Below are positions 1 through 8,463 of a stretch of 64,000 nt of DNA, piece by piece; the stretch's first letter is position 1; each line of letters opens with the position of its first letter. This DNA comes from Phycisphaerae bacterium (GTDB lineage: Bacteria > Planctomycetota > Phycisphaerae > UBA1845 > PWPN01). The stretch lies in contig JAGNEZ010000028.1 of NCBI GenBank assembly GCA_018003015.1, positions 1-64,000 of the forward strand, read 5' to 3'. The translations under genes and the position numbers were made by a program. The notes beneath the pieces were generated by a model. The model did not search any database. It saw nothing but the letters and a program-made list of their open reading frames with translations, and was not told the origin of the DNA.

Positions 1-995
1 TCATAGGCCTGTTTCATCCGGGCGGTGGTCACGTGGGTGTAGATCTGGGTGGTGGACAATGACTGATGCCCGAGGAGTTCCTGCACCGCCCGCAGGTCGG
101 CCCCGCGATTGAGCATGTGGGTGGCGAAGCTGTGCCGCAGGGTGTGCGGGCTGATCGACGGGTCGAGCCCGGCTATGGCCAGGTACTTGTCGAGCTTGCG
201 GCGGACACTGCGGGTGCTGAGCCGCTGCCCGTGCTTGTTCACGAAGACGGCTTCCTGGTTGAAGCTGGATGACCGGGGATCGGAGCGGCGAAGGTCGGTG
301 TAGCGTCGGATCCAGGCCAGGGCGGTCGGCGCGATGGGGGTGACGCGGGCCTTCTTGCCCTTGCCCCGGATGTGCAGGGCCTCGCCCACGAAATCGACGT
401 CCGCGATGTTCAGGTCGACCAGCTCGCTGACCCGCACGCCGGTCGAGTACATGGTCTCGAGCATGGCCCGATCACGGGCTCCCAGAAGGGTGGTCACGTC
501 CGGCGTCTCGAGCAGCTTGCGGACCTGTTCCTCTTCCAGGAACTTGGGCAGCCGCTTGTCCTGCTTGGGTGTTCGGATGCTGGCCAGGGGGTGGCTCTGG
601 ATATAGGTCCGCTTCATACAGAACTTGTAGAAGCTGCGCAGCGTGGCCAGCTTGCGCGCGGTCGTGCTCTTGGAGTACTCACGTTCCTTGAGGAAGGCGA
701 GAAACCTGCGCACGTCCTCGGTGTCGACGGCCACAAGCAGATCGCGCTCGTTGGTCGTCACCGTCCGCGGCCGCGGCGGGGCCACGGCTGTCGCGACACC
801 CCCGCCGTTCCCGTTCTGGACCAGCGGATCGTAGGCACCGCTCGCGCCTCCCTCGGACCCGGCCTCGTTGCCGCGGAGGAAATCGCAGAACTGGTGCAGG
901 TCCGCGGCGTAGCACTTGGCCGTATGAGGCGAGAAGTGCCGTTCAAACCGCAGGTAATTGAGGAACTCGTCGATCAATGTGACATTCTCATTCAT
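1..995 (-). CDS. Tyrosine recombinase XerC/XerD (3' end outside window)
   Basis: Site-specific tyrosine recombinase of the XerC/XerD type, which in the family resolves chromosome dimers at dif. Read on the minus strand from ATG at 995, it is open for about 331 codons to the left edge with no stop, so only the last residues are missing. The N-terminal SAM-like domain starts MNENVTLIDEFLNYLRFERH. An insert of about 40 residues rich in Gly, Ala and Pro follows the first helices. All catalytic residues are visible: Arg in TGVRVSEL, Lys in GKGKKARV, His-x-x-Arg in SPHTLRHSFATHML, His in LLGHQSLSTTQ and the nucleophilic Tyr in IYTHVT. It lies 82 bases downstream of a 68-residue ORF on the same strand. 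Whether it is the housekeeping Xer or an integrase cannot be decided here, but no phage or integron genes are nearby. Confidence 0.93.
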   Translation of the reverse strand, partial: MNENVTLIDEFLNYLRFERHFSPHTAKCYAADLHQFCDFLRGNEAGSEGGASGAYDPLVQNGNGGGVATAVAPPRPRTVTTNERDLLVAVDTEDVRRFLAFLKEREYSKSTTARKLATLRSFYKFCMKRTYIQSHPLASIRTPKQDKRLPKFLEEEQVRKLLETPDVTTLLGARDRAMLETMYSTGVRVSELVDLNIADVDFVGEALHIRGKGKKARVTPIAPTALAWIRRYTDLRRSDPRSSSFNQEAVFVNKHGQRLSTRSVRRKLDKYLAIAGLDPSISPHTLRHSFATHMLNRGADLRAVQELLGHQSLSTTQIYTHVTTARMKQAY

Positions 996-1077
996 GGCGC
1001 TACCAACGTAGGCGGCGAACCCAGTGTTGATGCAACCTGGCCCGTCACGGCGGCCCGCCTCCGGCGGGACAGCCGAG

Positions 1078-1284
1078 TTAACTGGAAACCTCCTCGAGGT
1101 CCATCTCAAGCCGGCGGCCCATCTGGTAACTCAGGACCGCTGCGTCGAACCAATCGAAATCCTGCTCGGCATCGGCCGCCATCGCGGCAAAGGTCGCGAT
1201 GATGTCCGCCTCTCGACCCGCCTGGTACCGGAACACGTACCGGTGCTTTCCCTTGACCAGCGAGAGCTGCCGAACGTTATTCAT
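1078..1284 (-). CDS. Small conserved-looking hypothetical protein (68 aa)
   Basis: Acidic protein of 68 residues, beginning MNNVRQLSLVKGKHRYVF, with no signal peptide or membrane segment. Its ATG overlaps the stop of the upstream lipoprotein gene (ATGA, 4 bases), which indicates translational coupling and supports a real gene. The overlapping upstream codons include GGAGGCAGGAC, a good ribosome binding site for this start. The sequence YRYQAG-like/ADIIATFAAMA followed by DFDWFDAAVLSYQMG looks like a compact alpha/beta protein. I do not recognise a family and assign no function. Confidence 0.72.
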   Translation of the reverse strand: MNNVRQLSLVKGKHRYVFRYQAGREADIIATFAAMAADAEQDFDWFDAAVLSYQMGRRLEMDLEEVSS

Positions 1285-2042
1285 TGTCCTGCCTCCGTGT
1301 CAGCCGCGACGTCCACGACGGCCGGCGTTCTCTGCCCGCTCCACATCATCTGCTGATTCAGGTCTCGGCAGACCCGCGAGCAGCAGAAGCGGAGATACCA
1401 TTGCTGGCTTCGCAGATACTTCTTCCAGCCATACGGACTCTTGTTCGCGGTCCGCGAGTCCGAGTATTCCTTGACATCCTGCTGCACGTCCCCATGCTCG
1501 GCGTTGAACACCCGCTGGATCTCAGCCGAAGGCCGAGCCCCCCGGTCGGAGGGGCTGTAGTTGAACGGGCGCGCCATTCGCGAGGTCGCAACCGGATCAA
1601 GCGGTCGACCCGTCGCCTGGGGCGCGTACATCTGAGCCGCGATTCCGACCACCGGGGTGTAGGCGTCGTATTCGATGAGGGCGAAGACCAGGATCGCGTC
1701 GGCTCCGAGCCGATCGCACACCTGAAGAGCGTGTTCTGGCGACTGGATGCGATCAACGCTCTGCTCCGCAAGAACCGCCAACACCCGGTTTACGCCAATC
1801 ACCCCGATCCCGGGGGATTCTGAAAGTTCACTGGCCATGATGTCGGCCACTTTGACCGGATCGAAGTCCGCGCTTCCGCTGAAGTTCAGCGCCGGCGCCA
1901 CGGCGATGGTCCGATCCGGCGGGGCGGAAGACCACTCCAGGTTGTGCCGATTCCTCGATTCCGAGCAAGCGGCGGCCGCGGCCAGCGAGAGGCAGAGTAT
2001 CCCACTCCACCCACCGGCCTTCCGGCTCTTCGTGGAGGTCAT
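1281..2042 (-). CDS. Putative lipoprotein with CsgG/TolB-N-like domain
   Basis: Exported protein of 253 residues. The frame is open further upstream to 2189, but ATG at 2042 is preferred. It follows AAGAGAGG and gives a lysine/arginine-rich start and hydrophobic stretch ending LSLAAAAAC, a plausible lipobox. Residues 40-150 (TIAVAPALNFSGS, then KVADIMASELSESPGIGVIG and LGADAILVFALIEYD) resemble the alpha/beta domain shared by CsgG, LpoB and TolB-N type proteins, which act at the outer membrane or in envelope assembly. This is fold-level recognition only. The C-terminal third is polar and Cys-containing (RFCCSRVC). It is co-oriented with the TolB-like lipoprotein upstream and overlaps the next gene by 4 bases. 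Confidence 0.7.
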   Translation of the reverse strand: MTSTKSRKAGGWSGILCLSLAAAAACSESRNRHNLEWSSAPPDRTIAVAPALNFSGSADFDPVKVADIMASELSESPGIGVIGVNRVLAVLAEQSVDRIQSPEHALQVCDRLGADAILVFALIEYDAYTPVVGIAAQMYAPQATGRPLDPVATSRMARPFNYSPSDRGARPSAEIQRVFNAEHGDVQQDVKEYSDSRTANKSPYGWKKYLRSQQWYLRFCCSRVCRDLNQQMMWSGQRTPAVVDVAADTEAGQ

Positions 2043-2233
2043 CCTCTCTTCCCTGAGGTGAACCCCGGTCGTGATCATCCTTGACCAACCACCATCCTTG
2101 GGGCCGCGGGCGCCTGGAACGAGCGGTTTCCAGCTCGCGCTCTGCGACCCGTAGCCCGTCCCGGCCCCACATTCGCGGACCCGAGACACCTGTAACTTCG
2201 TCTAATTCCTAAACCACCTTGAACGTCAATTTC

Positions 2234-3442
2234 TCAATTCTGGTCAACCCTGGCGGCCTGCCGCCCGGTTCTTTCCGTGACCGCCTTGGCCGAGAGATCT
2301 TGGTTCGTTCCCCCTTCGGCCGCCGCCGCCGAAGGCATTATCGGAGCCAGCGCCGGCCGGACCGACCAGAGGTTCTCGGCCCCGGTCTGGCGGGAGCTGA
2401 AGTACACGCGTTGATCAACGCCCCAGGTCGGGCTGAAATGCATGCCTTCGCCGTCGGTGAGCTGCAGCGGCGAAGTTCCGTCCGCCCGAATGACCCAGAT
2501 ATCTCCCCGGCTCAGGATTGGACGGGTGGTGTCCGGCGTCTCGCCGCCCGCGCCCGGCTTGGCCGTCCCATAGGCAATCCACTGCCCATCCGGGCTCCAA
2601 CCGGGCTGGATGAGGGCCATGTCGGGGCTGGCCGCCACTTCGGTCGGGTATCGCGGCTCGCCCATCTCCAGGTCGGTTCGCCAGATACTGAACCACCGTC
2701 CGCCGCGTTCGCGGGCTCGCTGGTAGAGGATGCTGTCTCCGATCGGGCTCCATTCGGGGAACAGGCCTGTGCCGATCATCCGATTAGAGTTCGCAAGATC
2801 TAGCTGGACTGTCCAAAGCTCCCACTGATCGGCCCGAGCGTTATACGCGCAGTAGGCCAGCCGCTTGCCTTCCGGGGCAAAGGAGGGGTGAATCTCGTGC
2901 ATCGGCGAGTTGGTGAGTTGCCGGGGCCGCCCGCCGTCCAGGCCGATCAGCCACAGATCCCAGTTGCCCGACCGGTTGCTGGCAAAGACCACGGACTTGC
3001 CGTCCGGGCTAAAGCAGGGTTCCACGTCCGAGGCCGGATCGGAGCACAGCTGCGTGACCGCCCGGCCGTTGATCGTCTTCAGGTAGATGTCCGGGCGCAT
3101 CGAATGCCGCGTGGAGGCGAAGACCATCCACTTGCCGTCGGGAGAGACATCCACGTCGAAATCCGCTCCTTCGGTGGTGAAGGTATGCTGCTCCATGGGG
3201 GTGGCCGCCCGGGCATGGAAGGGCACCCGGGCTCGCTCGGGGAGTTCGCCGAACAAGGTCAGTTCAGGATCCCCGGCGGTGGGTAGGAGGGGTTCGATCG
3301 GTCGGATCTCGGTGGCGACCTGGTCAAGGGGCGGGGCGGGCTCCTCCCGGGAGCAGCCGTTCGGCAGCCAGACTGCTACCAGAAGGGTGGTCGTGGTCCA
3401 CCATGCTCGTTGCGTGCTCATTGCCTGCCACTTCGTCCGCAT
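2234..3442 (-). CDS. TolB-like beta-propeller lipoprotein (PD40/WD40-like repeats)
   Basis: Secreted six-bladed-propeller type protein of 402 residues. A hydrophobic N-terminus ends in WLPNGC, a lipobox, so it is probably anchored in an envelope membrane. At least five PD40 blades are visible, with signatures such as DVSPDGKWMVFAS, CFSPDGKSVVFASNRSG, SFAPEGKRLAYCA, GWSPDGQWIAYG and FSPTWGVDQRVYFSS. These repeats occur in the TolB C-terminal domain and in many planctomycete exported proteins, and typically serve protein-protein contacts. An internal ATG at 3421 would give a shorter, more typical signal peptide and is also possible. The gene is divergent from mutS2 across a 293-base gap, in which I see no clear regulatory site. 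Confidence 0.85.
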   Translation of the reverse strand: MRTKWQAMSTQRAWWTTTTLLVAVWLPNGCSREEPAPPLDQVATEIRPIEPLLPTAGDPELTLFGELPERARVPFHARAATPMEQHTFTTEGADFDVDVSPDGKWMVFASTRHSMRPDIYLKTINGRAVTQLCSDPASDVEPCFSPDGKSVVFASNRSGNWDLWLIGLDGGRPRQLTNSPMHEIHPSFAPEGKRLAYCAYNARADQWELWTVQLDLANSNRMIGTGLFPEWSPIGDSILYQRARERGGRWFSIWRTDLEMGEPRYPTEVAASPDMALIQPGWSPDGQWIAYGTAKPGAGGETPDTTRPILSRGDIWVIRADGTSPLQLTDGEGMHFSPTWGVDQRVYFSSRQTGAENLWSVRPALAPIMPSAAAAEGGTNQDLSAKAVTERTGRQAARVDQN

Positions 3443-3735
3443 ACCCGGCGATCGATCACCTTACCGTCCGATAGAACAGCGCCGGATCATCTATCGGCTC
3501 TGGATCCAGGCCTCATCACTTGGGTGTCGCCCCGACGCACGTCCGCCGGGTCTGTCCGATAACAAATCTCATATCGACGATCTGGAGGGGATGGCTGAAG
3601 GTCTGAGCCCCGAATACCTGGGCTTTTTTACTTCGCGCAAGCCGCCCGGCGCCCTCGGCAAAAACTGCGCGTTTCGGATAGAATGGGGCACGATTCCTTA
3701 CACTGCGGAGCCGCAGTGAGTTATGAGAGGGGCCG

Positions 3736-5640
3736 GTGGATTCTCACACCCTGACGGTCATCGAGTTCGATCGCGTTCGGGCCTTGCTGGCCGAACACGC
3801 CAGCTGCGCCCTCGGGCGACGGATGGCCGAGAAGGTCAGACCTGTGACTCGCCACGATTTGATCGAACAGTGGCTTGGTCAAGTGGCGGAAATGATCGAG
3901 GCCGGGGCGACGATCGAACTGCCCCCCTTCGGGGGTATCCACGATATCCGCGAGGCGGTGCGCGTGGCGGTTCCCCCGCACTGCCTCGAGCCGGACGAGT
4001 TTGCCGTCCTGGCCGAAACCCTGGATGCGACCCACGAAGTTGTTCGCTGGGCCTCCAGGCTCCGAGAAGAAGCCGTCCATCTTCGAGCCATCTGCGCACG
4101 AGTCAGTGATTTCCGCCCCCTGAGCGAAGCGATCTTGCGGGTGGTGGACAAGAGCGGGCAGATCCGAGATGACGCCAGCGCCAAGCTCAACAGGCTCCGC
4201 GTGGATATCGCCAACGCTCGAATCAAGATTGGCCATGTGATCGATCGCCTGCTGCGCGACAGGCACGCGACCCGCTGGCTGCGTTATCCTCAGGCCACGT
4301 TTCACGAGGACCGGCTTGTCCTACCCCTGTCCGCCGAGCATCGAGGACGAGTGCCGGGCATCATTCATCGCAGTTCGGATTCTGGGCAGACGCTCTTTGT
4401 CGAGCCGGCCGAGGCCGTCGAACTGAACAACCTCATTATCAGCCTCAAGAACGACGAAACCACGGAGGTCAACCGGCTTCTCTGGCATCTGACCCATCAG
4501 ACTCACCTCAACCAGGCGGCGATCCTGGACACGCTCGACGCTTTGGGTGTGCTCGACCTCGTGGTGGCCAAGGTGCGATTCGCACGTGCCTATGGTCTGA
4601 CCTGCCCGAGGCTTTCGACGGACCGCAAACTCCGCTTGCAGCGGGCCCGTCACCCTTTGCTGGTGGACATGCACAAGAAGGCCGGCGCCGAGGGCGAGGA
4701 CGATGACGTCGTGCCGATCGATGTACGGCTCAGCGATGATTTCGACGTGCTCGTGGTGACTGGTCCCAACACGGGGGGCAAGACGGTAACACTGAAGACC
4801 GTGGCCATTGCTTGCGCCATGGCCCAAGCCGGCCTGCCCATTGCCGCCGGCGAAGGCAGCGATGTCCCTGTGTATCAGGATGTTCTGGTTGATATCGGTG
4901 ATGAGCAAAGCCTACAGCAATCACTGAGTACGTTTAGCGCCCACCTGAAGCGGCTCATGGCCATGCTCCAGCGGGCCGGGGCTGATACCTTGATCCTGAT
5001 CGACGAACTCGGGGCGGGCACCGATCCGGACGAAGGAGCGGCCATTGGACAGGCCATCGTTCAGGAGCTGCTCGAACGTCGCTGCCCGGCGCTGATTACG
5101 ACCCATCTGGGCGTGCTGAAAAGCGTGGCCTACTCGCAGGCCAGGGCCGAGAACGCCTGTGTCGAGTTCGATATCGAGACTCTCCGGCCGACCTATCGTC
5201 TCATCATCGGTGAGCCGGGAAACAGCAACGCAATCAACATCGCCGCCCGCCTGGGTCTGCCCCGCAAGATCATCGAAGCCGCTCGGGGCTACCTCAGCGG
5301 CTCGCACGAGCAACTCAGCCGGGCGATCCGGGGTACGCTCACCTCGCGTCGTCAGGCGGAAGCCGCGCGAAGCGAGGCCGAGGCCGCCAAGCTGGCCGCC
5401 GATCAGGCCCGCCAGGCGGCCGAGAAGGAGCGAATGGCCCTGGCCGATCAGCAGCGGCAGTTCCAGAAGTGGATCGAGACGGTTTCTGCCCTGCGGCCGG
5501 GTGACCGGGTGCACGTCCAGAGGTTTGACCGCCCTGGTCAGGTCGTTAGGGTATTGCTGCATAAGCAGTTAGCGGTGGTGAACCTCGGAGCCATGGAGGT
5601 TGAGGTACCGCTGCGTGAGCTGTCGCTGCCTTCCGCGTGA
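3736..5640 (+). CDS. mutS2: MutS2-family ATPase lacking the Smr domain
   Basis: DNA-binding ABC-type ATPase of the MutS2 family, 634 residues. The MutS core (lever and clamp helices) covers about 1-300. Walker A GPNTGGKT lies near 343, the ABC-like loop is QQSLSTFSAHLKR, and Walker B LILIDELGAGTDPDEGAA lies near 420, followed by the conserved TTHLGVLK. A coiled coil (about 515-570) leads into a short beta-rich tail. Bacterial MutS2 usually has about 780 residues and ends in an Smr endonuclease domain. Here the stop comes before any Smr sequence, so nicking activity is not expected from this chain. Family roles include suppressing homologous recombination and rescuing collided ribosomes. The start is GTG at 3736, six bases after AGAGGGG. 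Its stop overlaps the following ClC gene. Confidence 0.93.
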   Translation: MDSHTLTVIEFDRVRALLAEHASCALGRRMAEKVRPVTRHDLIEQWLGQVAEMIEAGATIELPPFGGIHDIREAVRVAVPPHCLEPDEFAVLAETLDATHEVVRWASRLREEAVHLRAICARVSDFRPLSEAILRVVDKSGQIRDDASAKLNRLRVDIANARIKIGHVIDRLLRDRHATRWLRYPQATFHEDRLVLPLSAEHRGRVPGIIHRSSDSGQTLFVEPAEAVELNNLIISLKNDETTEVNRLLWHLTHQTHLNQAAILDTLDALGVLDLVVAKVRFARAYGLTCPRLSTDRKLRLQRARHPLLVDMHKKAGAEGEDDDVVPIDVRLSDDFDVLVVTGPNTGGKTVTLKTVAIACAMAQAGLPIAAGEGSDVPVYQDVLVDIGDEQSLQQSLSTFSAHLKRLMAMLQRAGADTLILIDELGAGTDPDEGAAIGQAIVQELLERRCPALITTHLGVLKSVAYSQARAENACVEFDIETLRPTYRLIIGEPGNSNAINIAARLGLPRKIIEAARGYLSGSHEQLSRAIRGTLTSRRQAEAARSEAEAAKLAADQARQAAEKERMALADQQRQFQKWIETVSALRPGDRVHVQRFDRPGQVVRVLLHKQLAVVNLGAMEVEVPLRELSLPSA

Positions 5641-7346
5641 CCCTGCGCCAGGTCTGCGGCGAGCCGCCCGCCGTTGCTATGAGTGAACGAAGCCAAACTA
5701 CGTTCTACCACGCCAGGATCCTGGTCTTGGCCCTGCTGACCGGTGTGGGCACCGGGGCTCTGGCGTTGGCCTTCCGCAGCGGGGTTCACGGTCTTCAGCT
5801 ATTCAGCAACTGGCTACAGGTGGAGCTGGGCGGCTTTGCGTGGTTGACCCGGCTGACCATGCCCGCCCTGGGGGGCCTCGTCGTCGGCCTACTGCTCTAC
5901 CGGTACTTGCGGGCTCGTTGCGGGCATGGCGTTCCGGTGGTGATCCACAGCGCCGCCGAGGACCGCCCGCTCGACGATCTCCGAATGGGTGCCGCGGCCG
6001 CGAGTTCCATGATTACGCTTGGCTCCGGTGGATCGGCGGGACCGGAAGGCCCGATCGTGGAGCTGGGTGCTGTAACTGGCTCGTACGCCTGGAGATGGAG
6101 TCGTTTGGAGAAGCGCGATATCCAGGTCATGATGGGCTGCGGGGCGGCCGCGGGCATGGCGGCGGTGTTCAGCGCGCCCATCGGTGGCGTCATGTTTGTA
6201 CTCGAAGTTGTCCTTCGCGATTTCCGCATCAAGACATTGGCGCCGGTGATGCTCGCTAGCGTCGCGGCCAGTGTCGTGAATGAATGGGCGTTCGGTCTCG
6301 AGCCTGCCATCTACCTGCCTTCGATCCCGGTGGCCGGCCCGAGGCTGCTGCTACTGGCTCTGCCCTTGGCGGTGCTTTGTGCGGCCTTGAGTGTGCTCTA
6401 TATGCGCTCATCGCAGGCCCTGTACGAGCGTGTGAATCGATGGTCGGTTCCGGTGTGGGTCAAACCGTCGCTGGGAGGCCTGGCCGTCGGGTGCATCGCC
6501 GCCTTCGTCCCGCAAGTTCAGGGTGTTGGCTACGACCACATCGAGACGCTCGTTGGCACCTCCCTGCCGCTGTTTCTGGTGGGTATCGTCGTCGTGGCCA
6601 AGCTGGCCGCCACCGTGTTGACCTTGTCGAGCGGATGCCCCGGCGGCGCGTTCGCACCTGCGCTCGTGATGGGCGCGGCCCTGGGCGCCTGTATCGGTGG
6701 AGCGATGGGCTTCGACCGAGCGGCCGCAGGTCTTTTGGGCATGGCCGGCATGATCGCGGGGACATTTCAAGCTCCGCTTTGTGCCCTGATCATCATGATG
6801 AAGCTGGGGCACTATGAGCTCGGCCTGATTGTCCCGCTGATGTGTGTGGCGGCCCTGTCCGCATGGATTGTGCAGCGGCTAGTGCCGGGGAACATGTACG
6901 ACCTGAGTCTGCTGCGGCGGGGCTTGGACCTCGGGGCGGCTCGGGGGGTGAGGGTTCTTCTGGAGGGTCGCCGGGCGGCGGAGATCATGCGTCGGCCGGT
7001 AGCGACCTTCTCCTTCAACGCTTCTTTGGGATCGATGCTGGACGTCGTGTCACGCAGCGGGCAGGAGAGCTATCCCGTGGTGAGCGAGCAGGGTGATCTT
7101 CTGGGTGTGGTCAATATGCCCACCATCCGGCACGCCCTTCGGACCGGAAGTCTCGACGGTCTGGTGCTGGCCTGCGATCTCCTGTCGCCTGCCCCGCCGG
7201 TCGTACATCCGGATACCGAGCTCACGGAAGTCTGGCGATTGTTCCAGACTTGCCAGGCTACAGAGTTGCTTGTCGCCGAGCCAGGGCCGGATGGGCGCGT
7301 GGCTACCCAGCTGGTGGGGTGGATTCGCGAGGGAGACATCCTCTAA
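5637..7346 (+). CDS. ClC-family chloride channel/transporter with CBS region
   Basis: Membrane protein of 569 residues with about ten hydrophobic segments. ClC selectivity-filter motifs are clear: GSGGSAGPEGP near 129 (with the gating Glu of the GxEGP motif), FSAPIGGVMFVLE, and SSGCPGGAFAPAL near 331. A Tyr in NMYDLSLL sits where the central chloride-coordinating Tyr is expected. A cytoplasmic C-terminal region of about 130 residues has CBS-like sequence (IMRRPVATFSFN, YPVVSEQGDLLGVVN). Presence of the gating Glu fits either a 2Cl-/H+ exchanger or a channel. The GTG at 5637 overlaps the mutS2 stop by four bases, while an ATG at 5679 (MSERSQ) is an alternative start. It is probably cotranscribed with mutS2, a combination with no obvious functional link. 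Confidence 0.94.
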   Translation: MTLRQVCGEPPAVAMSERSQTTFYHARILVLALLTGVGTGALALAFRSGVHGLQLFSNWLQVELGGFAWLTRLTMPALGGLVVGLLLYRYLRARCGHGVPVVIHSAAEDRPLDDLRMGAAAASSMITLGSGGSAGPEGPIVELGAVTGSYAWRWSRLEKRDIQVMMGCGAAAGMAAVFSAPIGGVMFVLEVVLRDFRIKTLAPVMLASVAASVVNEWAFGLEPAIYLPSIPVAGPRLLLLALPLAVLCAALSVLYMRSSQALYERVNRWSVPVWVKPSLGGLAVGCIAAFVPQVQGVGYDHIETLVGTSLPLFLVGIVVVAKLAATVLTLSSGCPGGAFAPALVMGAALGACIGGAMGFDRAAAGLLGMAGMIAGTFQAPLCALIIMMKLGHYELGLIVPLMCVAALSAWIVQRLVPGNMYDLSLLRRGLDLGAARGVRVLLEGRRAAEIMRRPVATFSFNASLGSMLDVVSRSGQESYPVVSEQGDLLGVVNMPTIRHALRTGSLDGLVLACDLLSPAPPVVHPDTELTEVWRLFQTCQATELLVAEPGPDGRVATQLVGWIREGDIL

Positions 7347-7715
7347 GCCCGTCGAATCATAAAATCTTAATCCTCAGTAGGTTATGATGTCCAGGCCTTC
7401 CGCTGGGGGGCGTTGATGCTTGGTACGGCGATTCGATCGTTCAGGGCACGCAGCATTGCGGTGCTTCGTCGGAAGTTTATTCATCTTCATAGGTTATGTT
7501 CGCTTGAGGCGACGTGCCTTTGAGGGTCATCGTCACCGGGCAGCCCTTCGCTACAGACGATCCGGTCGTTACAGTCGTCATACTCTGCCGGTATTTGCGT
7601 TGGTGGGGACGTAGGCGAGGTATTATAGGGCAGAGGGCCTGGTGACGGGCTGGACGGCACGATGGATGCTACGTGCGAGGCGGAGGGCGGGTATGCCCGG
7701 AGGGAGGTCTGAGGC
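7347..7715 (+). other. Intergenic region, no gene seen
   Basis: 369 bases between the ClC gene and the small lipoprotein gene. No convincing reading frame or RNA gene. A -10-like TATTAT at 7621-7626 lies about 90 bases before the lipoprotein start, with only poor -35 candidates (TTGCGT at 20-base spacing, TTGGTG at 15). Confidence 0.5.
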
Positions 7716-8090
7716 GTGCGGACGTGGGTGCTGATTACCTCAAGCCTGGTGATGTTCGCCGTCGCCGGCTGCGGCCCTGATCGGCACGGACCGGCCGGGC
7801 GCTGTTTCCAGCGGCATTCGGTTGCCGCGGAGAAGCCGCAGGGCACCCCGGTGGCGAAGCGGGAGCGCGGCTATGCCTCCGCCCTGCTTTTCGATCGCCG
7901 GCCCGGTCTTCATTCCGGGTCGGACTTTGCCTGCCGGAGTGACTGGCCTTCGACTCCGTCCTTCTACTCTCCAGGCCAGGTGATGGTGTTCAACGAGCGA
8001 TTCATCGACTACCAGGGCCGCGGTTTCGATGGATCGCAGAACACTTACCGCCGATTTGACTCGCAGCGAGTCGGCGTCGGTTTCAAGTGA
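7716..8090 (+). CDS. Putative small lipoprotein, function unknown
   Basis: 124-residue exported protein beginning at GTG 7716 behind GGGAGGTCTGAGGC. A hydrophobic signal (WVLITSSLVMFAVAGC) ends in a textbook lipobox, with Cys at residue 19. The mature part is short, polar and rich in Arg, Ser and aromatic residues, ending in DSQRVGVGFK. I see no enzyme motif and no family. A strong rho-independent terminator follows 78 bases after the stop, so it is probably a single-gene transcript. Confidence 0.68.
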   Translation: MRTWVLITSSLVMFAVAGCGPDRHGPAGRCFQRHSVAAEKPQGTPVAKRERGYASALLFDRRPGLHSGSDFACRSDWPSTPSFYSPGQVMVFNERFIDYQGRGFDGSQNTYRRFDSQRVGVGFK

Positions 8091-8167
8091 GCCCGAATCC
8101 TGGCATTACCGGTTGGCGCATCGTGAGCGGACATCGAAACTCACAGCTGATTTCACTTCCGGCTGCT

Positions 8168-8194
8168 CCCCGTCTGGACGGGGTTTTCCTTTTT
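8168..8194 (+). terminator. Rho-independent terminator after the small lipoprotein gene
   Basis: Perfect 6-bp GC-rich stem CCCCGT/ACGGGG with a four-base CTGG loop (8168-8183), followed directly by TTTTCCTTTTT. It has all elements of an intrinsic terminator on the plus strand. Confidence 0.88.
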
Positions 8195-8292
8195 GTGGCC
8201 CTGTTTGGGTGAGCAGGGCTCGTCCCGGTTCCTGGATCGTATCGGTTGGCCGATTTCGCGTTTGGACGTTGCGACGTTTCGCCCTTTCCCTC

Positions 8293-8320
8293 TTGACCAG
8301 GGACGGTTTTCCGCTATATT
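8293..8320 (+). promoter_or_regulatory. Sigma-70-type promoter for the LysM gene
   Basis: TTGACC (8293-8298), a 16-base spacer and TATATT (8315-8320). It lies between the terminator at 8168 and the LysM gene start at 8464, giving a leader of roughly 135 bases. Confidence 0.7.
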
Positions 8321-8463
8321 CGAGCGTTGTTTTCCACAAGCGGAGCAGTGGCGTACTGGGCCGCAGGTTCTGGAAAGAAGCGCGATGCACGGACGCGACC
8401 TGGGTGGTCATGGTGTGGTGCACCTGCCCGGCCGCCCCCCCCCATATGTCTGAGGGATTCACA

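Noticed and set aside
1-995. Integron or phage integrase island around the XerC/D gene
   Set aside because: No attachment-site repeats, tRNA, cassette genes or phage genes are visible on the side within the window.
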